From: CAZIMM01 sp964540415
Lineage (GTDB): Bacteria > Bacillota > Clostridia > Oscillospirales > Acutalibacteraceae
Direction of reading: 5' to 3'
Assembly: GCA_964540415.1 (NCBI GenBank)
Contig: CAZIMM010000042.1
Coordinates: 1 to 18,097 of the forward strand
Length of the DNA stretch: 18,097 nucleotides
The translations under genes were made by a program, and so were the position numbers. The notes beneath the pieces were generated by a model. That model made no database searches. It saw only the letters and a program-made list of their open reading frames with translations, and was not told where the DNA came from. Shown in pieces: positions 7,425 through 14,451 of this stretch (position 1 is the stretch's first letter; each line of letters begins with the position of its first letter).

Positions 7425-9650
7425 ATGAACGTTTTCAGCCGCTATGCACCTTTTGTTCAGGATTTTATTTATCAGAACAGCTGGGAGTCGCTGCGCGCAA
7501 TTCAGGTTGCCGCCGGCGACGCCATATTCAACACTCAGGAGAATGTTCTGCTCTCCGCCTCAACTGCTTCCGGAAAAACCGAGGCAGCTTTTTTTCCGAT
7601 TCTGACACTTTTCAGCGAGGATATGCCGAAATCCGTCGGCGCAATATATATCGGTCCGCTCAAAGCTCTGATAAATGACCAGTTTCTCCGTCTCAACGAT
7701 TTGTGCCGTGAGGCGGACATTCCCGTCTGGCACTGGCACGGCGATGTCGGGCAGGCGCACAAGGCAAAGCTGATGAAGAATCCGTCGGGAATTCTGCAGA
7801 TAACGCCCGAATCGCTCGAAGCTCTTTTGCTCCGCAAGCATTCAGACATTGCGCGGCTTTTCGGAGATTTGCGGTTCATTGTGATTGATGAAATACACTC
7901 GCTCATGCGTGCCGACAGAGGCGGCCAGACACTCTGCCTGATTGAGCGGCTTTCGCGTCTGGCGGGGGTCAATCCGCGCAGGATAGGCCTTTCCGCAACT
8001 ATCGGCGACCCGGAGGCGGCGGGCAGATTTCTCGCCTCGGGCACGGGCAGGGGCACTGTTGTGCCGAAAATTGAAGCGCAAGGCGTGACCTGGCGCCTTA
8101 CAATGGAGCATTTTTTCAACGACGCACAGCACCCGCGTGTGAACGATGACGCACCCGGTCTTGCCGTGCCGGAACACAAAACGGACATTGCACCGGCTAA
8201 TGCAGATCCCGGAATCGGCTATGTTTTCGAGCATACGCGCGGCAAGAAATGCCTTGTTTTTGTGAATTCGCGTGAGGAATGCGAGGCAGTCACAACAACC
8301 CTGCGCCGCTACTGCGAGGAGAGACACGAGCCCGACAGATTTCTGATTCACCACGGCAACCTCTCCGCATCATACAGAGAGACGGCGGAAGCGGTTATGA
8401 AGGATGACGAACAGTTTCAAACCACCGTAACCACCGCGACGCTTGAGCTCGGCATCGACATCGGCAGGCTCGAACGCGCCTTTCAGATTGACGCACCGTT
8501 CACGGTGTCATCTTTTTTGCAGAGAATGGGACGCACCGGCAGACGCGGACTGCCCCCGGAAATGTGGTTTGTGATGCGCGAGGAGCAACCTGAGGCGCGC
8601 GCCATGCTGCCCGCGACGGTGCCGTGGTCACTGCTGCAGGGAATTTCCCTTGTTCAGCTATACAAAGAGGAGCGCTTTGTCGAACCTCCGAAGCTTGACA
8701 GACTGCCCTACAGCCTGCTTTATCATCAGACGATGTGCACCCTCGCCTCCTGCGGTGAGCTGTCGCCCGCCGCGCTCGCTTCACGCGTGCTCACACTGAG
8801 CTTTTTCCACAGGATAAGTCAGGATGATTACAGGCAGCTTTTGCGGCATCTTCTGTCCATTGACCACATTCAGCGCACTGCCGAGGGCGGTCTGATTATC
8901 GGGCTTGCAGGGGAGCGTGTTGTGAATTCCTTCAAGTTTTACGCTGTGTTTCAGGAAAATGAGGAATACACGGTGCGATGCAAATCCGGCGAGCTGGGAA
9001 CAATCGTCATGCCTCCGCCCGCGGGCGAAAAAATCGCAATTGCCGGTCACGTATGGATTGTTGAGGAAGTTGACTATAAAAGACACCTTGTTTACTGCGA
9101 GCTGGTCAAGGGCAGCGTTCCGGCTTATTTCGGCCAGTGCCCGGGTGACATAAACACGCGGGTTCTCGAAAAAATGCGCGATGTTCTGCGCGAGAACAAA
9201 ACATATCCTTTCCTTATGAAAAATGCCGTTGCACGTCTCGGCGAGGCAAGGCATGTGGCTTTCAATTCGGACATGCTTAATGAGCCGCTGATTTGTCTGG
9301 GCGGCGATATGTGGTGTCTGTTTCCGTGGCTCGGCTCATATGCGTTTCTTGCAATGGAGCGGTTTTTAAAAATCAAGTGCGCCGCCCGTCTCGGTCTATC
9401 GGGGCTGGATGTTTCAAGGCCCTATTTCATGCAGTTCAAAATGAAGGTCGGCAGGGATGAATTTTTCAGAGTGCTCGCCGAAGCGGAGAAAGAGCCGCTT
9501 GACCCGATGGAGCTCGTTTACAAGGGCGAGGTTCCGCTGTTTGAAAAATACGATGAATTTCTGCCTGCAGAGCTGGTTCGCAAGGGCTTTGCTCACGGCA
9601 TTCTCGACATCGACGGAATGAAAAAAAGAATCCGCAGCTGGGAAAAATAA
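7425..9650 (+). CDS. Lhr/BrxHI-like DEAD/DEAH-box SF2 helicase
   Basis: 741 residues, an ATP-dependent DNA or RNA helicase or translocase. Motif I TASGKT is at residues 47-52 and motif Ia IGPLKALINDQ near 76-86. Motif II DEIH is at 155-158, motif III SAT at 190-192, motif V TATLELGIDIG at 338-348 and motif VI QRMGRTGRRG at 366-375. The region after the second RecA domain (from about 420) looks like the winged-helix and beta-rich tail of Lhr-type enzymes. The length fits BrxHI/Lhr-core proteins rather than long Lhr (about 1500). The ATG at 7425 follows AGGTGA at 4 bases and lies 9 bases after the ATPase stop. It is the last gene of the triad and is followed by a strong terminator. Family membership is secure; assignment to BREX-like function is inferred from the ATPase partner. 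Confidence 0.92.
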   Translation: MNVFSRYAPFVQDFIYQNSWESLRAIQVAAGDAIFNTQENVLLSASTASGKTEAAFFPILTLFSEDMPKSVGAIYIGPLKALINDQFLRLNDLCREADIPVWHWHGDVGQAHKAKLMKNPSGILQITPESLEALLLRKHSDIARLFGDLRFIVIDEIHSLMRADRGGQTLCLIERLSRLAGVNPRRIGLSATIGDPEAAGRFLASGTGRGTVVPKIEAQGVTWRLTMEHFFNDAQHPRVNDDAPGLAVPEHKTDIAPANADPGIGYVFEHTRGKKCLVFVNSREECEAVTTTLRRYCEERHEPDRFLIHHGNLSASYRETAEAVMKDDEQFQTTVTTATLELGIDIGRLERAFQIDAPFTVSSFLQRMGRTGRRGLPPEMWFVMREEQPEARAMLPATVPWSLLQGISLVQLYKEERFVEPPKLDRLPYSLLYHQTMCTLASCGELSPAALASRVLTLSFFHRISQDDYRQLLRHLLSIDHIQRTAEGGLIIGLAGERVVNSFKFYAVFQENEEYTVRCKSGELGTIVMPPPAGEKIAIAGHVWIVEEVDYKRHLVYCELVKGSVPAYFGQCPGDINTRVLEKMRDVLRENKTYPFLMKNAVARLGEARHVAFNSDMLNEPLICLGGDMWCLFPWLGSYAFLAMERFLKIKCAARLGLSGLDVSRPYFMQFKMKVGRDEFFRVLAEAEKEPLDPMELVYKGEVPLFEKYDEFLPAELVRKGFAHGILDIDGMKKRIRSWEK

Positions 9651-9655
9651 ACTAA

Positions 9656-9716
9656 GCGCTGTATCATAACTCCGACAGTCTCGTGACAGGAGTAATGACA
9701 CAGCGCCGCTTTTTTT
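9656..9716. terminator. Long hairpin terminator between helicase and convergent gene
   Basis: GCGCTGT (9656-9662), TCAT (9664-9667) and ACTCC (9669-9673) pair with GGAGT (9689-9693), ATGA (9695-9698) and ACAGCGC (9700-9706). That is 16 pairs with two single mismatches. A run of seven T follows (9710-9716). It ends the helicase operon. The T-rich stretch on the opposite strand (9640-9655) could also serve the convergent minus-strand operon. Confidence 0.75.
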
Positions 9717-9726
9717 CAGATTCGGT

Positions 9727-11136
9727 TTATTCGGGTTTGCCGTTTTCGGCGGTTGCTTTTTTCCCTTTCTTCCTCTTATGCGAAACTACAAAGATGATTG
9801 CAACAATCAAAACTATCGCCGGTATCCACCAGAAATACACAGTCAGATATTTTACGGTGTTCACCGCATTATTCGCGGAGTGTTTGATTCTGTCCGATGT
9901 TGTGATTTCCGGGGATGAATACAGCGTGAAGGCAAGCTCCCCCTCGGGCAGTCCGTCAAGCTCGGCAGTGTATGCGCCGCTGTCCCCACGGACAAAATCA
10001 ATGCTGCCTGCGACAATATAAGGCGAAGTGTTCGGAGGATACACCGTCACCGAAAGAGTGCCGAATTCCGCCCAGTTTTTCGCAGGGCTGAGAAGATAAT
10101 CATAGGTATACTGATAGTCAAGAGTATCACGCGCGTCACCCCGGGCGACAGTGTTGTAGCTCACGCTGACATTTTTCGTTTCCCCTGCGGCAAAGTCAAC
10201 ACCGTACCTGAGCAGAAGCACACGGGTTTCATAACCCGAGTCTAAGATATCCTGCTCCATAAGATATGTGTTATATTCAAAAAGCCTGTCAAGTGTCTCA
10301 TAGCAGAAGTCTTTTTGTGAACGCTCGTTGAACACCGAGGCGGGATGCGATTTGCATACAGTGCCGGACAGATAATCATCCGCCGTCAGCACTTCGCGTT
10401 TTACGTCACAGGTATAGTCTGTGATCGTTTTATTTCCGGTTCCGGGTTCACATGCCGAAACTGTGTATTCAAGCTCACCGCCGACAGCATACAGTGTGAT
10501 TGTTTCCTGCTGCAGCGCAAGCGGACTCCAGTACGCGGTAACTTTCATTAAGCCGTCATCATTTATCTCATATCCGTTAAAGCCTTTGCCGATAACACGC
10601 ACATTGTCCCCCGGACGGATATCCACAATAAGCTCCAGTGATTCGCGCGCGGAAGAAATGTTGAAGGTGTAAAGTGTACCGCCCGATTGCGGGTCAACTA
10701 TTTTCGGAGAGTATTTCCTTTCGTTCAGCGTTTCAAGTTCCGAAGCGAGGTTAAAGCCGTCGGCACTTTCCGCTTTTCCGCCGATATACACTTCAAAAGC
10801 CGTGTTCTCTCCGCCCGAGGTGATTGACACCGATTCAGGGTCAAAATCGCTGACTGATGACAGCAACGGGAACACCATATCGGAATGTAATGCGATGTCG
10901 GATGTGTTCTTCATTTCATACGAAGCTGTGACGCGTCCGCCGCCAATCCTATTGGGATTGCTTAAATCGAACACAAGCTCCTCGGATTCAACCGCAATCG
11001 GAGTGTTTTCGTCAAGCGTGCAAACAGAAGCTCCCGGCTTGCCCTCCCAGTATAGCTGTGCGGAATTTGCATGGGAGGTTATTCCCGAAAATGAAATAAA
11101 AAGCAGCACACATAACACAGTGATTATTCTTTTCAT
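9727..11136 (-). CDS. Secreted single-pass membrane protein of unknown function
   Basis: 469 residues, starting at the ATG whose first base is 11136. AAAGGAG lies 5 bases upstream of it; an earlier in-frame ATG (11157) would swallow this ribosome binding site. A signal peptide spans about residues 1-24 (MKRIITVLCVLLFISFSGITS, cleavage near SHA/N). Some 400 residues of extracellular beta-rich sequence follow. Near the C-terminus is one membrane helix (YFWWIPAIVLIVAIIFVVS) with a basic cytoplasmic tail (HKRKKGKK). The extracellular part carries several cysteines and no recognised catalytic motif. It is translated 11 bases after the preceding membrane protein in the same operon, with its ribosome binding site overlapping that stop. 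I do not recognise the family. A surface receptor or a partner of the polytopic membrane protein is possible. Confidence 0.8.
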   Translation of the reverse strand: MKRIITVLCVLLFISFSGITSHANSAQLYWEGKPGASVCTLDENTPIAVESEELVFDLSNPNRIGGGRVTASYEMKNTSDIALHSDMVFPLLSSVSDFDPESVSITSGGENTAFEVYIGGKAESADGFNLASELETLNERKYSPKIVDPQSGGTLYTFNISSARESLELIVDIRPGDNVRVIGKGFNGYEINDDGLMKVTAYWSPLALQQETITLYAVGGELEYTVSACEPGTGNKTITDYTCDVKREVLTADDYLSGTVCKSHPASVFNERSQKDFCYETLDRLFEYNTYLMEQDILDSGYETRVLLLRYGVDFAAGETKNVSVSYNTVARGDARDTLDYQYTYDYLLSPAKNWAEFGTLSVTVYPPNTSPYIVAGSIDFVRGDSGAYTAELDGLPEGELAFTLYSSPEITTSDRIKHSANNAVNTVKYLTVYFWWIPAIVLIVAIIFVVSHKRKKGKKATAENGKPE

Positions 11137-11147
11137 GGAATCTCCTT

Positions 11148-11711
11148 TCAGATGCACGCAGCCGCCACAGCAGCAGAGACAATTGCCTCCGCAATAAGCG
11201 GCAGAGTGCCGACAATGTAGCCCCTTTGCTTCTCAACCCGGTAATACAGCACATAGCATATCATGCTCGCAATCAATGCAAACGCTATTATGCCCGAAAA
11301 CACGCAGGCAACTTCGGCTCCCATATAGCCGCCGGAATACATTCTGTCAACAATGCAAAGCTCCAGCGTTGTCCAACCCACAATGAGCAGAAGCTCCACC
11401 GTCACTTTGCGCTTGAAAACAAATAAAGTTACCGCGAGCAAAAGAACATAGAGCGCGGCACCCGCACACAGAAAATATTTAGCTGACACAGTCGCCTTTT
11501 CAGCCACCCCGATTCCGGACACAATCAGGGCAAGGCCGACTGCTCCGGTTGACGCTGCAGCAACAAGCGGGACAGCCTTTTTGAGCTTTGATGAATTTGC
11601 ACCGGGTTTGAAGGCGATGAGCCACCACAAAAGGTAAAACATACAGCACACGGCAAGGAATCCGTTCCCGAAAAATACCGAAGCCGTGAACGCGTTGAAA
11701 TAATTCGCCAT
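11148..11711 (-). CDS. Polytopic membrane protein of unknown function
   Basis: 187 residues, with about five to six predicted membrane helices, for example FLAVCCMFYLLWWLIAF, VGLALIVSGIGV, YVLLLAVTLFVF, VACVFSGIIAFALIASMI and the alanine-rich C-terminal helix ending AAVAAACI. The start ATG (first base 11711) is preceded by GGAGAGGTG at 5 bases and by a consensus promoter. There is no signal peptide; the N-terminus is short and enters the membrane directly. It is the first gene of a two-gene minus-strand operon with a secreted single-pass protein. No known transporter or enzyme motif was seen. Confidence 0.75.
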   Translation of the reverse strand: MANYFNAFTASVFFGNGFLAVCCMFYLLWWLIAFKPGANSSKLKKAVPLVAAASTGAVGLALIVSGIGVAEKATVSAKYFLCAGAALYVLLLAVTLFVFKRKVTVELLLIVGWTTLELCIVDRMYSGGYMGAEVACVFSGIIAFALIASMICYVLYYRVEKQRGYIVGTLPLIAEAIVSAAVAAACI

Positions 11712-11759
11712 GACGCACCTCTCCCCTCGGACAATTTATGTATAAGCTTTTTCAAAGCA

Positions 11760-11788
11760 ATTATATTTCATTTAAGACGCATTGTCAA
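11760..11788 (-). promoter_or_regulatory. Consensus promoter for the minus-strand membrane-protein operon
   Basis: Read on the minus strand: TTGACA (11788-11783), 17-base spacer, TATAAT (11765-11760). Both boxes and the spacing are perfect sigma-A consensus. Transcription would start near 11753, giving a leader of about 42 bases. Confidence 0.85.
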
Positions 11789-11824
11789 ATGTGAATAAAA
11801 TAATCAAAATTGAACCGTGCACGC

Positions 11825-11853
11825 TTGACATTTTTGACCAATTAACGTATGAT
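11825..11853 (+). promoter_or_regulatory. Promoter for the secreted phosphoesterase operon
   Basis: TTGACA (11825-11830), 17-base spacer, TATGAT (11848-11853). Start of transcription would be near 11860, about 25 bases before the start codon at 11885. The two divergent -35 boxes are separated by only 36 bases (11789-11824), so a regulator bound there could affect both operons. An 8-base palindrome CGTGCACG (11816-11823) abuts this -35, but one this short is common by chance. Confidence 0.8.
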
Positions 11854-11884
11854 TAAAATACATTGTTCAGGAGGATTCAAGCAT

Positions 11885-13336
11885 ATGAAAAAACCCGGAA
11901 AAGCTCGTTTTCACACCGTTCGGAGCATTGCAGTTTTGCTGTGCATGATCATGTTTTTGCAGAGCAGCGCATTGTTTTCCGACGCATATTACATTGCGAA
12001 CATGACTCAAGAGGAGTGGGACAGGCATTACGCCTCACTTCGCGACGACAACACCCTGCCGACGCTCTGCGTCGGAGCGGATGAAACACAGGTGAGCCTT
12101 GTCTGGCACGCAAACGCCTCAACAGCTCAGGCAAAGCTGCTTCTTGCGGACAATTCCGACATGCGCAATCCGAAAACTTTTACGGGCACTCTTACACCCG
12201 CCGAAACCGACAATCAACTGGTCTGCCGTGTGACAATCACCGGGCTTGAGCAGAACTCTGTGTATTATTATCAGTATTTTGCCGACGGCGGCCTGAGCAA
12301 GCCCTACGAATACCGCACAGGCAGTTTTGAAAACTTCAAGATGCTTGTTATCGGTGACATTCAGATCGGCGGCCAGACATCAGGGAATTTCGAAGAGCAG
12401 TCAAGAATCGGCTACGCCTGGCAGAATCTGCTCGACGAGGCGCTTTCAAAAAATCCGGACACCGCCTTCCTTCTCTCACCCGGGGACAACACCTCAACCG
12501 GCAAATCGCCGGATGAATGGCAGACCCTTCTGATGCCGGAGACTTTGCGCAGTCTGCCGCTTGCCCTCGCAATCGGCAATCACGACAAGAAGGGCTTTTC
12601 GTACAACTACTACACAAACATGCCCAACGAGTTTTACGGCAAATATTTTGAGGAACTTGACCGCGATTTCTGGTTCCGTTACGGTGACGCACTCATTCTT
12701 GTTTTTGATGCAACTTCAGGCTCCGCCGCCGACCATGAGGCAATGGCAAAGCAGGCAGTTGCCGCCAACAAGGACGCAAAATGGAGGCTTGCCGTTATGC
12801 ACCAGGCTCCCTATGCGCCCGGCTTTATGGGATTTGCTCCGGAAACCGCAATTCTTCTCAACGGTGTATTCCGGCCGATTTTCAACAAATACAACGTTGA
12901 TTTGGTTCTCACCGGTCACACCCACTGCCAGGGACGTTCACATTTCATTTCGGACGGAGTGGTTGTCGGAAAAGCGAAAAGCGGAGGTACATACGAAAAT
13001 CCGAAGGGAATTATCTACCTCAATTCAAACGCCGTCTGCAACCAAATGGGAATCAGCAGTGCTTTGAACCCTACCACGGCTTACGCCTTTGAGCAGGATG
13101 ACGTGCCGACCTACACTTCAATTGATTTCAGCTCCGGCGAAATGGCAGTGAAAACCTACAGAGGAGACAACAGCGAGCTGCTCGACAGCATCACAATCAA
13201 AAAGTCCGACGGTTATGACGACTTCACCTTCGGCGACCTGACAAATTATGCTTCCTATTTTATCGTGAAAATCCTCGGCCTGATTTATATGCGGATTGAC
13301 AAGGTTGTTGTTTCCATTCGCGGCGGTCACTTCTGA
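11885..13336 (+). CDS. Secreted calcineurin-like metallophosphoesterase (purple-acid-phosphatase-like)
   Basis: 483 residues. The ATG at 11885 follows AGGAGGA by 9 bases; the earlier in-frame ATG at 11849 overlaps the promoter -10 and is rejected. A signal peptide lies near residues 10-34. Residues about 57-147 form a fibronectin-III-like purple-acid-phosphatase N domain (TQVSLVWHANAS, LEQNSVYYYQYFADGG). The catalytic domain shows the metal ligands in order: GDIQ (Asp158), GDN (Asp201, Asn202), GNHD (Asn232, His233), MHQAP (His306) and GHTH (His345, His347). The first motif has Gln160 where many calcineurin-like enzymes have His. It should hydrolyse phosphate mono- or diesters outside the cell; the substrate is not known. 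The C-terminus ends in a hydrophobic stretch (ASYFIVKILGLIYM). It is the first gene of a three-gene operon. Confidence 0.92.
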   Translation: MKKPGKARFHTVRSIAVLLCMIMFLQSSALFSDAYYIANMTQEEWDRHYASLRDDNTLPTLCVGADETQVSLVWHANASTAQAKLLLADNSDMRNPKTFTGTLTPAETDNQLVCRVTITGLEQNSVYYYQYFADGGLSKPYEYRTGSFENFKMLVIGDIQIGGQTSGNFEEQSRIGYAWQNLLDEALSKNPDTAFLLSPGDNTSTGKSPDEWQTLLMPETLRSLPLALAIGNHDKKGFSYNYYTNMPNEFYGKYFEELDRDFWFRYGDALILVFDATSGSAADHEAMAKQAVAANKDAKWRLAVMHQAPYAPGFMGFAPETAILLNGVFRPIFNKYNVDLVLTGHTHCQGRSHFISDGVVVGKAKSGGTYENPKGIIYLNSNAVCNQMGISSALNPTTAYAFEQDDVPTYTSIDFSSGEMAVKTYRGDNSELLDSITIKKSDGYDDFTFGDLTNYASYFIVKILGLIYMRIDKVVVSIRGGHF

Positions 13337-13367
13337 TATCAAAAAACCGAAAGGGGCTTTTGAGATT

Positions 13368-14372
13368 ATGAAAAAAGTTATTTCTTTGGTGTGTTCGGTT
13401 GTCATTTTGCTGACCTGCTGTTTGCCGGCTTTTGCCGCAGACAGCGGCTCCGCATACGGTTCATACAAGCACGTTGTCATCATCGGTGTTGACGGTGCGG
13501 GAGCATTCTTCAAGCAAGCCTCCACCCCTAATTGCGACAGGATTTTTTCAGAGCATTCCGCAACAACCTATGACTGTAAAGCAGAGTTCAAAACCGTGAG
13601 CGCTCAGAACTGGGGTGCTATGCTCCTGGGAGTTTCCTATCTGCGACACGGCCTGACCAACTCGATTGTCGGTGCAAAACCGCGGACAAGCAGTGAAAAA
13701 TACCCCTCTGTTTTCAGACTCATCAGGGAAAGCCGTCCGGATGCCGCACTTGCTTCGTTCTGCAACTGGAATCCTATTAACGTCGGCATTATTGAAAATG
13801 ACATCAGCGTTTACGAGGATACCGGGGACGACCCCGGTGTGCGCACAAAAATCCTCGCCTATCTTGCCATGAACAACCCGATGCTGATGTTTGTTCAGTT
13901 TGACAGCGTTGATGCCGCCGGACACGGCAGCGGTTACGGCTCTGCCGGACACCTTGCGGCAATCACCGAGGTTGACAGCTATATCGGAGAAATATACGAT
14001 TTTCTTTCATACACCGGCAGGATGGATGACACTCTGTTCATTGTTGTTTCCGACCATGGCGGAACGCCCGGAACAAACGGCGGCGGCGGTGGCCACGGCG
14101 GTGCAACTCTTGCCGAGAGGAAAGTTTTCTTCGGAATAAGAGGAAAGAATGTTATCCGGTCCGAAATGCCGTACGGCACACGGAACAGAGATGTCGCGGC
14201 TGTTACGCTCTATGCTCTGGGCATTGAGCCGGGCAAGGACATGACGGCAAAGGTTCCCGGCGGAGTATTTGAAGGCGGTCCTTCCGGAAGCGCAGGATTT
14301 TTCGACACGGTTGCAGATTATCTGAACGGTCTTTTGAAAGCAATTTCAGATATGTTTTCCTCTTTGCTTTAA
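13368..14372 (+). CDS. Secreted type I phosphodiesterase / nucleotide pyrophosphatase-like protein
   Basis: 334 residues. The ATG at 13368 follows AAAGGGG by 11 bases and starts a textbook signal peptide ending AFA at residue 23; an in-frame start at 13296 lies inside the previous gene and is rejected. Alkaline-phosphatase superfamily ligands are visible: GVDGAG (Asp42), DSVDAAGHG (Asp179, His186), SDHGG (Asp229, His230) and GGGGHGG (His243). The segment TVSAQNWGAMLLG (residues 76-88) aligns with the TFPN nucleophile region of NPP enzymes and puts Ser78 where Thr is usual. RHGLTN (93-98) matches the HGI-N motif. It likely cleaves phosphodiester or pyrophosphate bonds outside the cell. It begins 31 bases after the preceding phosphatase. 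The tail DYLNGLLKAISDMFSSLL looks like an amphipathic helix. Confidence 0.9.
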   Translation: MKKVISLVCSVVILLTCCLPAFAADSGSAYGSYKHVVIIGVDGAGAFFKQASTPNCDRIFSEHSATTYDCKAEFKTVSAQNWGAMLLGVSYLRHGLTNSIVGAKPRTSSEKYPSVFRLIRESRPDAALASFCNWNPINVGIIENDISVYEDTGDDPGVRTKILAYLAMNNPMLMFVQFDSVDAAGHGSGYGSAGHLAAITEVDSYIGEIYDFLSYTGRMDDTLFIVVSDHGGTPGTNGGGGGHGGATLAERKVFFGIRGKNVIRSEMPYGTRNRDVAAVTLYALGIEPGKDMTAKVPGGVFEGGPSGSAGFFDTVADYLNGLLKAISDMFSSLL

Positions 14373-14416
14373 CAAAATAATAATATCCGGGTTGCCGGAA
14401 GAAATATGAAAGGAGT

Positions 14417-14437
14417 GTGACCGTATGACGCGGTCAC
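14417..14437 (+). promoter_or_regulatory. Hairpin in the leader of the PHP gene
   Basis: GTGACCG (14417-14423) pairs perfectly with CGGTCAC (14431-14437) over a 7-base loop TATGACG. It lies between a strong AAAGGAG (14409-14415) and the PHP start at 14448. The loop contains an ATG. The stem could bring the ribosome binding site closer to the PHP start, or control access to the small frame inside it. Confidence 0.5.
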
Positions 14438-14451
14438 GCAGGACACCATGA
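14425..14451 (+). CDS. Possible 8-codon leader peptide translationally coupled to the PHP gene
   Basis: An ATG at 14425 lies 9 bases after AAAGGAG and encodes MTRSRRTP. Its TGA (14449-14451) overlaps the PHP start codon as ATGA. The strong ribosome binding site is ideally spaced for this small frame, but 32 bases from the PHP start. A ribosome ending here would re-initiate on the PHP gene. The peptide is very basic. It could be chance; conservation of the frame and the overlap would decide. Confidence 0.35.
   Translation: MTRSRRTP

Noticed and set aside
4554..9650. A complete BREX system
   Set aside because: Only BrxD-like and BrxHI-like genes are present. No methylase (PglX), PglZ, BrxC, BrxL or Lon-like gene lies on either side; the neighbours are an orphan secreted protein and membrane proteins.
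11816..11823. Operator palindrome CGTGCACG next to the phosphoesterase promoter
   Set aside because: An 8-base palindrome is expected many times by chance in 18 kb, and no second copy or flanking symmetry was seen.
11849..11884. Upstream start of the calcineurin-like phosphatase at 11849
   Set aside because: The ATG overlaps the promoter -10 box, so it would not be on the transcript. The ATG at 11885 has AGGAGGA at 9 bases and begins the signal peptide.
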